Source of the DNA: Flavobacterium ovatum
Lineage (GTDB): Bacteria; Bacteroidota; Bacteroidia; Flavobacteriales; Flavobacteriaceae
Assembly: GCF_040703125.1 (NCBI RefSeq)
Contig: NZ_CP160035.1
Coordinates: 682,001 to 746,000, forward strand
Length of the DNA: 64,000 nucleotides
Direction of reading: 5' to 3'
Below are positions 9,838 to 18,981 of the stretch, in pieces. The first letter of the stretch is position 1. Each line of letters begins with the position of its first letter. The position numbers and the translations under genes were made by a program. Below the pieces are notes generated by a model. It was not told where the DNA came from. It did not search any database and saw only the letters and a list, made by a program, of their open reading frames with translations.

Positions 9838-12831
9838 ATGGTACAAATGAAAAAAAGCATGCATTGCATTCTTCTTTTATGCAGTATACTGTTTATTATG
9901 CCTAGCATGATTGCCCAAACAACAATTAAAAATGTCTCGGGCGTTGTCATGAATCAAAAAGGAGAAACCTTAATTGGCGCAAGTATCGCTATAAAAGGCA
10001 CCAATATTGGAACAATTACAGATGTAAACGGAAAATTTACTTTGCCGTTAAGTACTGTAAAATCACCTATAATTATCATTTCGTTTATTGGATTTAATAC
10101 CAAAGAAGTGAGTCCTACAAGTCAAAATTTAAAAATTACACTTACGGAGAATTCTAATGAACTACTAGAAGTCATTGTTCAAGTAGGATATGGAACAGTA
10201 AAGAAAAAAGACGCAACAGGTTCTGTTTCTCAAATTTCTGCTAAGGAATTCAACAAAGGACAAAACGTTACTCCTGAAAGTTTAATTAGCGGTCGTATCT
10301 CTGGTGTGAACGTTACAGGAGGAGGATCTCCTGGTGCCAAAGCAGATATTCGTATTCGTGGAGGATCTTCATTGAATGCTTCTAATGACCCTTTAATTAT
10401 TTTGGACGGTTTACCATTGAGCAACGCTGTTCCTTCTGGTTCAACAAGTATTTTATCTACTATTGACCCTAATGACATTGAATCTTTTACCGTATTGAAA
10501 GATGCCTCAGCAGCAGCGATTTATGGCTCTCGTGCTGCCAATGGTGTGATTGTGATCACTACTAAAAAAGGAAGCAAAGGTCGTATAAAAGTAAATTTCA
10601 GCTCTCAAGTGGGTGTGAATACAGTTGCCAACACAGTGGATGTTTTGAGTGCCGACCAATACAGAGCTTTGGTAAACGAAAAAGGATCTGTTGCGCAAAA
10701 AGCATTATTAGGAACTGCCAACACTAATTGGCAAGACCAAATTTTCCAAACAGCATTAACGGTTAACAATAATATTTCAGTTAGTGGCGCTTTGTTTGAC
10801 AAAGTACCCGTGCGTTTATCAGTAGGTAATGTGGACAATCCTGGGATTTTGAAAAACACTAGTTTTGAAAGAACAACAACTTCGGTTGCTATCAACCCCG
10901 TGTTATTTGACAAACATTTAAAAATTGACATTAGCGGAAATTTATCTTTTGGTAAAAATCGTTTCCAAGATGAAAATGCCGTAATCGGTAGTGCTATTGG
11001 ATTCGACCCAACCCAATCGGTTTACCAAGAAGGTTCTCGTTATGGAGGTTATTTCGAATGGCTAGAAGCCAACGGAAATTTACCTTTACTACCAGCTAGA
11101 AACCCTGTAGCTAGACTAAATCAAGATGAAAGAAGAGCAACCTCAACTAGAAAATGGGGAAATGTACGATTAGATTATAAGCTTCATTTCTTTGAAGATT
11201 TGAGAGTGGTGGCTGAAGCCGGAATCGATAGATTTGACAGTAGCGGATTTACAGAAGTAAGTAATCTAAGTGCCCTAGGGTATCAAGCAACACCTTTTAG
11301 TGAAGGAAACTGGACGAATGTAGGAAACTATTCTAGCTATACTGATGGCCTTCAAAACAAAAACTTAAATACCTATTTGAACTATTCTAAAGCTATTGGA
11401 GGGCTTAACATAGATGTAACTGCTGGTTATAACTACCAATTGTTTCAAAAAGTAAAATATGAAACGGGGGAAACTAGACAACCTACGCCTAATGAAGATG
11501 TAACAACAGATCCGGACATCAACTTACAATCCTATTTTGGACGTTTGAACTTAGGATATGACAGCCGTTATTTATTGACTTTAAACTATAGAAGAGATGG
11601 AACTTCTCGTTTTTCAAAAGAAAACAGATGGGGCAATTTTGCAGGAGCAGCTCTAGCATGGAATATTGCCGAAGAATCTTTCTTGAAAGATAATGAAACG
11701 CTTTCAGGTTTAAAATTAAGATTTGGTTACGGAACAACTGGTCAACAAGATATCTCGGCTTCTTATGATTATTTGAGAAGAGTAACTTTAGGTTCTGTAA
11801 ATACTCAATATGTTTTTGGGAACACGGTTTATGCTACAGCAAGACCAGAAGGATACAACCAAAACATTAAATGGGAAGAGTTATCAGAAATGAATGTAGG
11901 GATGGACTACGGCTTCTTCAACAATAGAATTACGGGATCTATCAACTATTTCGACAAAAAATCAAGCGACTTATTAGCAGATGTATTGGTTCCTGATGGT
12001 GCCAATTTAAGAAATCAAGGTTTTAATAATATTGGAACTTTAAGAACAAAAGGACTTGAATTCAGCATCGAATCGGATATTATTAAGACCGAAAAATTAA
12101 CTTGGAATCTAGCTTTTAATGTTACTCATATCAACCAAAAAATCACAGATTTAGGTGCAACTGTTCCTGGGTTTACAGGATATGCTGTTGGAGATATTAC
12201 AGGAGGTGCCAATAATAAAATACAGATGAATGCTGTAAATTCTTCACCAAACTCGTTTTTTGTTTTCGAACAGTTATATGATGCCAATCAAAGACCTATT
12301 CAAGGTGCATATGTAGATAGAAATGAAGATGGTAAAATTGATGATGGAGATCGTTACAAATTTCACAAAGCAGCTCCTGATTATACTTTTGGATTGTTCT
12401 CTACTGTAAACTACAAGAATTTTGATTTCACCATGAACTGGAGAGCAAGCTTAGGAAATTACATTTTTGACAACGTAAGTTCTGACAAAGGGTATTTGCT
12501 TGCTGGATTAAGAAGAGATACGGATTTATCTAATATAAGTACTGATTATAACAACACTGGATTCACCTTTGAAGACAATGGTACACAACGTTATTTATCG
12601 AATTATTTTGTTAAAGAAGCTTCTTTCATCAAATTAGACAACGTGACGGTGGGCTACACTTTAAACAAATCATTACTAAAAGTAGCCACTTTAAGATTCA
12701 ATTTAGGAGTTCAAAATGTTTTGACATTGACTAAATATGATGGCTTAGATCCTGAGAAATTCAACGGTATTGACGGTAATGTCTACCCTAGAGCAAGAAC
12801 TTTCTTATTTGGTGTAAATGCAAGTTTCTAA
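9838..12831 (+). CDS. susC: SusC-like TonB-dependent outer-membrane transporter (starch)
   Basis: A 997-residue outer-membrane receptor. Order: signal peptide (ends SMIAQ near residue 27), carboxypeptidase-regulatory-like domain (GVVMNQKGETLIGASIAIKG ...), TonB box region, plug domain with the SusC-type IRGGSSLNASNDPLIILDG and LKDASAAAIYGSRAANGVI motifs, then a 22-strand-type barrel ending in GVNASF with a terminal phenylalanine. SusC pairs with SusD to import maltodextrins using TonB energy. Start either 9838 or the in-frame ATG at 9847 (MKKSMHC); both keep the signal peptide. susD follows after 38 bases, so the two are cotranscribed. Confidence 0.95.
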   Translation: MVQMKKSMHCILLLCSILFIMPSMIAQTTIKNVSGVVMNQKGETLIGASIAIKGTNIGTITDVNGKFTLPLSTVKSPIIIISFIGFNTKEVSPTSQNLKITLTENSNELLEVIVQVGYGTVKKKDATGSVSQISAKEFNKGQNVTPESLISGRISGVNVTGGGSPGAKADIRIRGGSSLNASNDPLIILDGLPLSNAVPSGSTSILSTIDPNDIESFTVLKDASAAAIYGSRAANGVIVITTKKGSKGRIKVNFSSQVGVNTVANTVDVLSADQYRALVNEKGSVAQKALLGTANTNWQDQIFQTALTVNNNISVSGALFDKVPVRLSVGNVDNPGILKNTSFERTTTSVAINPVLFDKHLKIDISGNLSFGKNRFQDENAVIGSAIGFDPTQSVYQEGSRYGGYFEWLEANGNLPLLPARNPVARLNQDERRATSTRKWGNVRLDYKLHFFEDLRVVAEAGIDRFDSSGFTEVSNLSALGYQATPFSEGNWTNVGNYSSYTDGLQNKNLNTYLNYSKAIGGLNIDVTAGYNYQLFQKVKYETGETRQPTPNEDVTTDPDINLQSYFGRLNLGYDSRYLLTLNYRRDGTSRFSKENRWGNFAGAALAWNIAEESFLKDNETLSGLKLRFGYGTTGQQDISASYDYLRRVTLGSVNTQYVFGNTVYATARPEGYNQNIKWEELSEMNVGMDYGFFNNRITGSINYFDKKSSDLLADVLVPDGANLRNQGFNNIGTLRTKGLEFSIESDIIKTEKLTWNLAFNVTHINQKITDLGATVPGFTGYAVGDITGGANNKIQMNAVNSSPNSFFVFEQLYDANQRPIQGAYVDRNEDGKIDDGDRYKFHKAAPDYTFGLFSTVNYKNFDFTMNWRASLGNYIFDNVSSDKGYLLAGLRRDTDLSNISTDYNNTGFTFEDNGTQRYLSNYFVKEASFIKLDNVTVGYTLNKSLLKVATLRFNLGVQNVLTLTKYDGLDPEKFNGIDGNVYPRARTFLFGVNASF

Positions 12832-12869
12832 ATAACAGGTTGAAAATAATAATTTAAAAATTAGACAAA

Positions 12870-14711
12870 ATGAAAACATCATTTAAATATATATCTTATT
12901 TCTTCCTAATGATTTTAGGAATGAGTATGACCTTTAGCTCGTGTACGAGCGACTTAGACGTAACACCAAAAGATGACGATGAATTTCTTTCGGAAACGTT
13001 CTTTAAAGACCCCGCTTCCTACAAACAAGTATTAGCCAAATTATATGCTGGATTATATGTAGGTGGTAATGACGGAGATGGAAAAGCAGATATTTCTGGA
13101 ATTGGAGGAGATTTTAGTAGCTACTTGCGTTTGCTTTTTGTAATGCAAGAATTCACTACAGATGAAGCGATTATTGCTTGGGGTGATGGAACATTACCAA
13201 CCTTAAACTCTCAAACTTGGGCCCCGGCTAATGAGTTTTTATATGGTACGTATTCAAGGGCTTTTTATGAAATCAGTTTAGCCAATGAGTTTTTAAGACA
13301 AACCGCTGATGACAAATTAACTGCTCGTGGCGTTGATGCCAATCTAAAAGCTGACATTGCTAAATTTAGAGCTGAAGCCCGTTTTTTAAGAGCTTTCTCT
13401 TATGTGAATTTAATGGACTTATTTGGTAATGTGCCAATTACAACTGAAAACGACCCTGTAGGTTTCTTTTACCCAGAACAAAAATCAAGAGCTGAAGTTT
13501 TTGCTTATATCGAAAGTGAATTGAAAGACCTTGATAATAGTTTGGTCGCTTCAAAAGCTAATGAATACGGAAGAATTGATAAAACAGCTGCTAAATTTTT
13601 ATTAGCTAAAATATATTTGAACGCTAAAGTTTATACAGGAACTGAAAGATTTAATGACGCCGCTAAATTAAGTACAGACATCATTACCAATTCAGCATAC
13701 ACTTTTGCTAATGTTCCTTACAAACATTTATTCTCTGCAGATAATAATAGAAATGGTGCACAAAGCGAATTCATTTTTCCTGTAGTAAGTGACGGAAACG
13801 CAATTCGAGCAACAGGTGGAGGAATGAGTTTTATTCTTCATGCCTCTATTGGAGGAACGATGGATGCTGCTGCTCAAGGAATGAATGGTGGATGGCAAGG
13901 GATCAGAACAAGAAGTGAATTTGTTTCTAGTTTTGGAACTCCTACAGGTGAATTTGATTTTTTTCAAACAAAAAATAAAAATTTAGCTGCTCAAACAGGT
14001 ATTTTAGTTAATAAAGATGGTAAAGCTTTTGATTCAAACGATAAAGTTGAAGGTGATGCAGGTTTTGATAATAACAAAACCTACTTATTTAATTTATCTA
14101 CAGGAAAAATTAGTTTAAATGGTGTTGAAGTTTCTGCTCCTTCAGGACAAAATAAACCTGTAAGCTTAGGGAAACAAAAAGTATGGTCTGACAAGAGACT
14201 TAGTGCTTACACTCCTGGTCAAACTTTAAGCATTGCCAATGTAGGAACCTTTACCAACGGATATGCGGTAACCAAATACACCAATGTTAATTCTGACGGC
14301 ACTGCAGCGCAACGTAACGATATTCCTGATACAGATTTCCCTATGTTCCGCTTATCAGATGTGTATTTAATGTATGCTGAATGTGCTGTACGTGGTGCGG
14401 CTGATGCCAATATGACTACTGCAGTTGGGTACATCAACAAATTAAGAGATAGAGCTAGTGCTTCAACAATTGTAGCTGCAAACATGAATCTTAATTTTAT
14501 TTTGGAAGAAAGAGGTCGTGAATTATTTTGGGAATGCCACCGTAGAACGGATCTAATTCGTTTTGGAAAATTCACTGGAGGAGATAAAATTTGGGAATGG
14601 AAAGGTGGGACTCAAAGCGGTGCTGCAACTGCATCCTTTAGAGATCTAATGCCTATTCCTGCTAAAACAATCCAAGCAAACCCAACATTAAAACAAAACC
14701 CAGGATACTAA
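12870..14711 (+). CDS. susD: SusD-like starch-binding outer-membrane lipoprotein
   Basis: A 613-residue surface lipoprotein with lipobox FSSC (Cys25) followed by an acidic linker. It has the RagB/SusD features: an N-terminal helical TPR-like bundle with AEARFLRAFSYVNLMDLFGNVP, and the C-terminal motif IDFPMFRLSDVYLMYAEC plus ILEERGRELFWECHRRTDLIRFG, ending in LKQNPGY. SusD caps the SusC barrel and delivers bound oligosaccharide. At 613 residues it is longer than a typical SusD (about 550), with insertions around 300-450. It lies between susC and susE. Confidence 0.94.
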   Translation: MKTSFKYISYFFLMILGMSMTFSSCTSDLDVTPKDDDEFLSETFFKDPASYKQVLAKLYAGLYVGGNDGDGKADISGIGGDFSSYLRLLFVMQEFTTDEAIIAWGDGTLPTLNSQTWAPANEFLYGTYSRAFYEISLANEFLRQTADDKLTARGVDANLKADIAKFRAEARFLRAFSYVNLMDLFGNVPITTENDPVGFFYPEQKSRAEVFAYIESELKDLDNSLVASKANEYGRIDKTAAKFLLAKIYLNAKVYTGTERFNDAAKLSTDIITNSAYTFANVPYKHLFSADNNRNGAQSEFIFPVVSDGNAIRATGGGMSFILHASIGGTMDAAAQGMNGGWQGIRTRSEFVSSFGTPTGEFDFFQTKNKNLAAQTGILVNKDGKAFDSNDKVEGDAGFDNNKTYLFNLSTGKISLNGVEVSAPSGQNKPVSLGKQKVWSDKRLSAYTPGQTLSIANVGTFTNGYAVTKYTNVNSDGTAAQRNDIPDTDFPMFRLSDVYLMYAECAVRGAADANMTTAVGYINKLRDRASASTIVAANMNLNFILEERGRELFWECHRRTDLIRFGKFTGGDKIWEWKGGTQSGAATASFRDLMPIPAKTIQANPTLKQNPGY

Positions 14712-14735
14712 CTAACCACCAAAAAAAATTATAAA

Positions 14736-15845
14736 ATGAAAAACTTACACAAAATCTTAATCGCTTTTATTAGCGTACTAGCAGTTTCATGTACTGCTGA
14801 TGATGTAGAAAACAGACCCTTAGTTGAAAAAATATCAACTCCAGAAATGAATGCTCCTTCAACTGGCAAGCAATATGAATTAATAGAAGACAATGCCAAT
14901 AATGACGCAGACCGTTTTGTATGGAAAGCCGCAAAATACTCTGAATCAGTTGTTGTAGAATATACTTTAGTAATGGATGTTTCCGGTGGTGATTTCAAAA
15001 CTCCACAAACATTAATAAAAACTAGCGATGCTACTCAAGCAGCAGTTCTTGTTAAAAACTTAAATCAAGCCGCTATTGAGCTAGGAGCTGTTCCTGGAAT
15101 AGCCAAACAATTCGATGTAAAAGTAATGTCATCTGTTTCTGGTGGAGTTCCAATGACCTCTGAATCACTAATTACCATTAGTATCAACGCTTATTCAGGA
15201 TTGATTGCTTATCCTTTTACCGATTGGTATTTAGTAGGTGATGCTTCAGTAGCGGGTTGGGATAATAATAAAGACAACCAACCATTATTTAGAAGTGGAA
15301 CCAATCCTAAAGAATACAAATTCACGGGTTACTTTAAAGCAGGTGCATTCAAATTAATTTCCACTCTAGGAAAATGGACACCAATGTACGGTAAAGGTGC
15401 TGGTGGAACAATCGTTGCAAGAGCTACAGAAGCTGATCCAGATCCAGCTAGTTTTGAAATCGCTACGGCAGGACACTACACTTTCACTATGAATACAACA
15501 ACTTTGACTTATACATTAGTTGCTTATGATGCTACTACAGCGACTAACTACGCAAGAATTGGATTCTTGGGCTCTTCAAGAACTGGAAATGATGCTGGAT
15601 GGGCTGGTGATGACACTGAGATGACTAGATCTACTTTCGATTCTCATATCTGGACATTAAAAGTTACTCTTTTTGACGGTAAAGGAAAATTTAGAGCTAA
15701 CAATGCCTGGGATAAAAGCTGGGGTGGAGATACTGCTTTCTCAAGTATAAGTGGTGGTGGAGACATTCCAGTAGCACGTTCTAAATATAAAATCTTATTC
15801 AATGATTTAGATGGCAGCTACATGATGTTCCCAAATCAAGAATAA
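14736..15845 (+). CDS. susE: SusE/SusF-like starch-binding outer-membrane lipoprotein
   Basis: A 369-residue lipoprotein (lipobox AVSC, Cys19). It has the N-terminal SusE Ig-like domain (about 25-150), then two carbohydrate-binding modules: one starting DWYLVGDASVAGWDNNKD (about 163-265) and one starting YARIGFLGSSRTGNDAGW (about 272-369), ending in GSYMMFPNQE. Aromatic residues (W, Y) in each module would stack on glucose rings. SusE/F proteins hold starch at the cell surface next to SusCD and are not catalytic. Only 24 bases follow susD; a terminator lies downstream, so this is the last gene of the susCDE unit. Confidence 0.9.
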   Translation: MKNLHKILIAFISVLAVSCTADDVENRPLVEKISTPEMNAPSTGKQYELIEDNANNDADRFVWKAAKYSESVVVEYTLVMDVSGGDFKTPQTLIKTSDATQAAVLVKNLNQAAIELGAVPGIAKQFDVKVMSSVSGGVPMTSESLITISINAYSGLIAYPFTDWYLVGDASVAGWDNNKDNQPLFRSGTNPKEYKFTGYFKAGAFKLISTLGKWTPMYGKGAGGTIVARATEADPDPASFEIATAGHYTFTMNTTTLTYTLVAYDATTATNYARIGFLGSSRTGNDAGWAGDDTEMTRSTFDSHIWTLKVTLFDGKGKFRANNAWDKSWGGDTAFSSISGGGDIPVARSKYKILFNDLDGSYMMFPNQE

Positions 15846-15872
15846 TTAAAAAGCTTACTAATTCTCAATATG

Positions 15873-15902
15873 GGGCTATCAACTAGATAGCCCTTTATTT
15901 TA
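15873..15902 (+). terminator. Rho-independent terminator after susE
   Basis: Stem GGGCTATC / GATAGCCC with a 5-base loop, followed by TTTATTTT. It separates susCDE from the downstream amylase genes. Confidence 0.75.
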
Positions 15903-15934
15903 CTATTTTACTATTTTCTTATTTTATTTACTGT

Positions 15935-16030
15935 TTTGCGTTTTGTCAAATCGAGCGAAGTCGAGATTATTTAGTTCTACTGTTCAAGATGTAACCTGTC
16001 CTAGGCAACAATTGAGGGGCTCAACCTGAC
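15935..16030. repeat. REP-like intergenic sequence
   Basis: Contains TCGAGCGAAGTCGAGA, itself partly palindromic, and GGGGCTCAACCTGACA, which resembles GACAAGCTCAGCCTGACA at 37858-37877. It appears to be a degenerate member of the palindromic repeats seen in quantity at 36.9-37.9 kb. Confidence 0.35.
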
Positions 16031-16102
16031 AATAGTAGTAACCATAGACCCGTACATTTAAAAGTTAAATGGTGTTTCACCAACCAAAAAAACCAATAAA
16101 CC

Positions 16103-18970
16103 ATGAAGAAATTTTTACTCATACCCTTCCTTTTTCTAATAACCACTATATCTTTTGCTCAATCTACCACTACCCCATCTCCTGCAATTGCAACAGGAAT
16201 AGTAACCTTAAATTTTAACAAAACGGGGACTCCGCTATCAAGTGAAACGGGAACTATTTATGCACATATCGGACTCACTGTTGATGGTGATCAATGGCAA
16301 AATGTAAAAGGAAGTTGGGGAAATAATACCACTCAACCTACATTGACCTTAGTTTCTGGAACAAATTATAAACTAGACCTTACCCCTGATTTGTTTGCTT
16401 ATTTTGGAGTACCAACTTCTAGTTCGATTACCGAAATATGTGTCGTACTTAGAAATAGCGCTGGAAATGTACAAACGGCTGATACTTATTTTAATGTTGG
16501 TGCATTCCAATTAACATTAAACACACCCGTTGAAAACAGCTCGACCATCATAAACTCTGGCGGAAATTTTACTATTTCGGCAAATAACACTGGAGGAAAT
16601 GCTAGTTATACTTTAAAATCAAATGGCGTAACTGTTAATTCGAATGCTTCAACTGCAAATTACAGTTATACTCATACCAATCTTACTGCTAACCAAAACT
16701 ATGAACTAATAGTAGTTAACGGTAGCACAACTATTACTAAGAAATTTGCTGCGATTGTCAATCCTGGAGCTGTTTCTGAAACAATGCCAAGCGGACTTGA
16801 AGATGGAATCAATTATAATCCTTCGGATGCGACCAAAGCTACTTTAGTTTTGGATGCCCCATTAAAAGATTTTATTTACGTTGCAGGAAGCTTCAATGAT
16901 TGGAAACCAACTTCGCCTTATGCCATGAAAAAAGATCCAACTACTGGGAAATTTTGGTTAGCGTTATCAGGTTTGACTTCTGGTACAAATTACACCTATC
17001 AATATTGGGTGGGAGAAACAACACCTATTGCCAACTCGCCTGCACTTGTAAAAACAGCTGACCCTTATTCTACTCTGGTGCTTTCTCCTTTTGATGACCC
17101 TTCGATTCCAAGTGCATCATATCCAAATTTACCTGCTTACCCAGTAGGACAAGAGCGCGAAGTAACCGTTTTGCAAACAGGACAAACTACTTATGCTTGG
17201 AGTACTGCAACCACCAACTTTGTAAAACCTGAAAAAGAAAAATTAGTAGTTTATGAAGTACTGGTACGTGATTTTGATTCCAATAGAAACTTTCAAGACC
17301 TCATCAACAAGATTGATTATTTCAAAAATCTAAAGATTAATGCTATCGAATTACTTCCTATAATGGAATTTGAAGGCAATGAAAGCTGGGGTTATAATAC
17401 GTCTTTTCATATGGCTTTGGACAAATATTATGGAACTTCAGATAAGTTTAAAGAATTTGTAGATGTATGTCATCAAAACGGAATTGCGGTTATTCTTGAT
17501 GTGGCTTTGAATCACGCATTTGGACGCAACCCAATGGTTAGAATGTGGATGAACGATCCTGATGGAGATGGTTGGGGTTCTCCAACTACTGAAAATCCTT
17601 ATTTTAACACCGATGCAAGACACAGTTATAATGTAGGGAACGACTTCAACCACCAATTACCAAGAACACAATATTATGTAGAAAGAGTCATCAAACAATG
17701 GGTTCAAGAATATAAAATTGATGGTTTTAGATGGGATTTAACCAAAGGATTTACGCAAAATTGCCCATCAAATGTTTCTGGTGGTCAAGATGCTTGTACC
17801 AATAATTACCAACCAGACAGAGTAGCCGTTTTAAAAAAATACGCTGACTATTCTTGGAACTTAGATCCAACTCATTACACTATTTTCGAACATTTGGGAA
17901 CCAATAACGAAGAACAACAATGGGCAAATTATAAAATCAATGAAACACCAAGCAAAGGAATTATGATGTGGGGAAAAATGACCGACAATTACAATGAATT
18001 ATCAATGGGATACCAAGCCAATATCTCTAATATGACCAGTGCTAGTCGCGGTTTTAATTCAAACCGATTAATAGGTTATGCCGAAAGTCATGATGAAGAA
18101 CGTTTGATGTACAAAAACCTGCAATACGGTAACAGTGCTAATTCAGCTCATAATGTAAAAACACTAGATGTTGCCTTATCAAGAATGTCGGCAATTGGAG
18201 CGGTTTCTTTGTTGGTTCCTGGACCAAAAATGATTTGGCATTTTGGAGAATTAGGAATGCATGAATCCATATATACTTGTAACAACGGGACAGTCAATAC
18301 TGCAGGTGACGCAACTGCAGGTGACTGCAAACTAGACACCAAACCACAACCACAATGGGTTGAAAATTGGTTAGCAGTCAATTCAAGAGCAAAAATTTAT
18401 AACGATTGGGCTAAAATGATTGCTTTAAAAACTACTGAACCTGTTTTTCTAGGAACCGCAACAATTAATAATAGCGCTTCATTGACACAGAACATCAAGA
18501 TTACCAACTCTTCATTAGCTTCTAGCGAACTTAAAGATGTGATTATTTTGGCCAATTTTGATGTCACTACCCAAAACATGACTGCAGGATTTCCATACAC
18601 TGGAACTTGGTACAACTTGATGGACAATACTTCTATCAATGTTAATACTACTGCAGATCAAATTAGTGTTTCAGCTGGTCAATTTAAAATTTACGGAAAC
18701 AAAAACTCCGTTGCATTAAGCACTGAAAAATTTGCAAATGATTTAGATATCATACTATATCCAAATCCTGCTCATTCGTTTTTTAAACTGAATAAAACTG
18801 TTGATCAAGTGTCTATTTACGACTTAACAGGAAAAGAAATACTTCATTTTGAAGGAGACTTTAACGAAAATCATGCGTTTTCGATCACTACTATTCCTGC
18901 TGGAATTTATTTAGTAAAAACTCAAAACAATCTAGGTCAAACAACCATAGTAAAACTGGTGAAAAACTAA
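16103..18970 (+). CDS. Secreted GH13 alpha-amylase with T9SS sorting domain
   Basis: A 955-residue extracellular starch-degrading enzyme. Order: signal peptide (1-20, ISFAQ), N-terminal beta domains (about 25-225), a CBM48-like module with FIYVAGSFNDWKP (257-269), GH13 catalytic barrel (about 375-770) and a C-terminal T9SS sorting domain (last about 75 residues, starting ILYPNPAHSFFKLN and ending VKLVKN). Catalytic residues are D545 (GFRWD), E596 (TIFEH) and D664 (ESHDEE), with DVALNH at 466-471. It does the job of Bacteroides SusG but is exported through the type IX system rather than as a lipoprotein. Confidence 0.93.
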   Translation: MKKFLLIPFLFLITTISFAQSTTTPSPAIATGIVTLNFNKTGTPLSSETGTIYAHIGLTVDGDQWQNVKGSWGNNTTQPTLTLVSGTNYKLDLTPDLFAYFGVPTSSSITEICVVLRNSAGNVQTADTYFNVGAFQLTLNTPVENSSTIINSGGNFTISANNTGGNASYTLKSNGVTVNSNASTANYSYTHTNLTANQNYELIVVNGSTTITKKFAAIVNPGAVSETMPSGLEDGINYNPSDATKATLVLDAPLKDFIYVAGSFNDWKPTSPYAMKKDPTTGKFWLALSGLTSGTNYTYQYWVGETTPIANSPALVKTADPYSTLVLSPFDDPSIPSASYPNLPAYPVGQEREVTVLQTGQTTYAWSTATTNFVKPEKEKLVVYEVLVRDFDSNRNFQDLINKIDYFKNLKINAIELLPIMEFEGNESWGYNTSFHMALDKYYGTSDKFKEFVDVCHQNGIAVILDVALNHAFGRNPMVRMWMNDPDGDGWGSPTTENPYFNTDARHSYNVGNDFNHQLPRTQYYVERVIKQWVQEYKIDGFRWDLTKGFTQNCPSNVSGGQDACTNNYQPDRVAVLKKYADYSWNLDPTHYTIFEHLGTNNEEQQWANYKINETPSKGIMMWGKMTDNYNELSMGYQANISNMTSASRGFNSNRLIGYAESHDEERLMYKNLQYGNSANSAHNVKTLDVALSRMSAIGAVSLLVPGPKMIWHFGELGMHESIYTCNNGTVNTAGDATAGDCKLDTKPQPQWVENWLAVNSRAKIYNDWAKMIALKTTEPVFLGTATINNSASLTQNIKITNSSLASSELKDVIILANFDVTTQNMTAGFPYTGTWYNLMDNTSINVNTTADQISVSAGQFKIYGNKNSVALSTEKFANDLDIILYPNPAHSFFKLNKTVDQVSIYDLTGKEILHFEGDFNENHAFSITTIPAGIYLVKTQNNLGQTTIVKLVKN

Positions 18971-18981
18971 AAATCAACAAT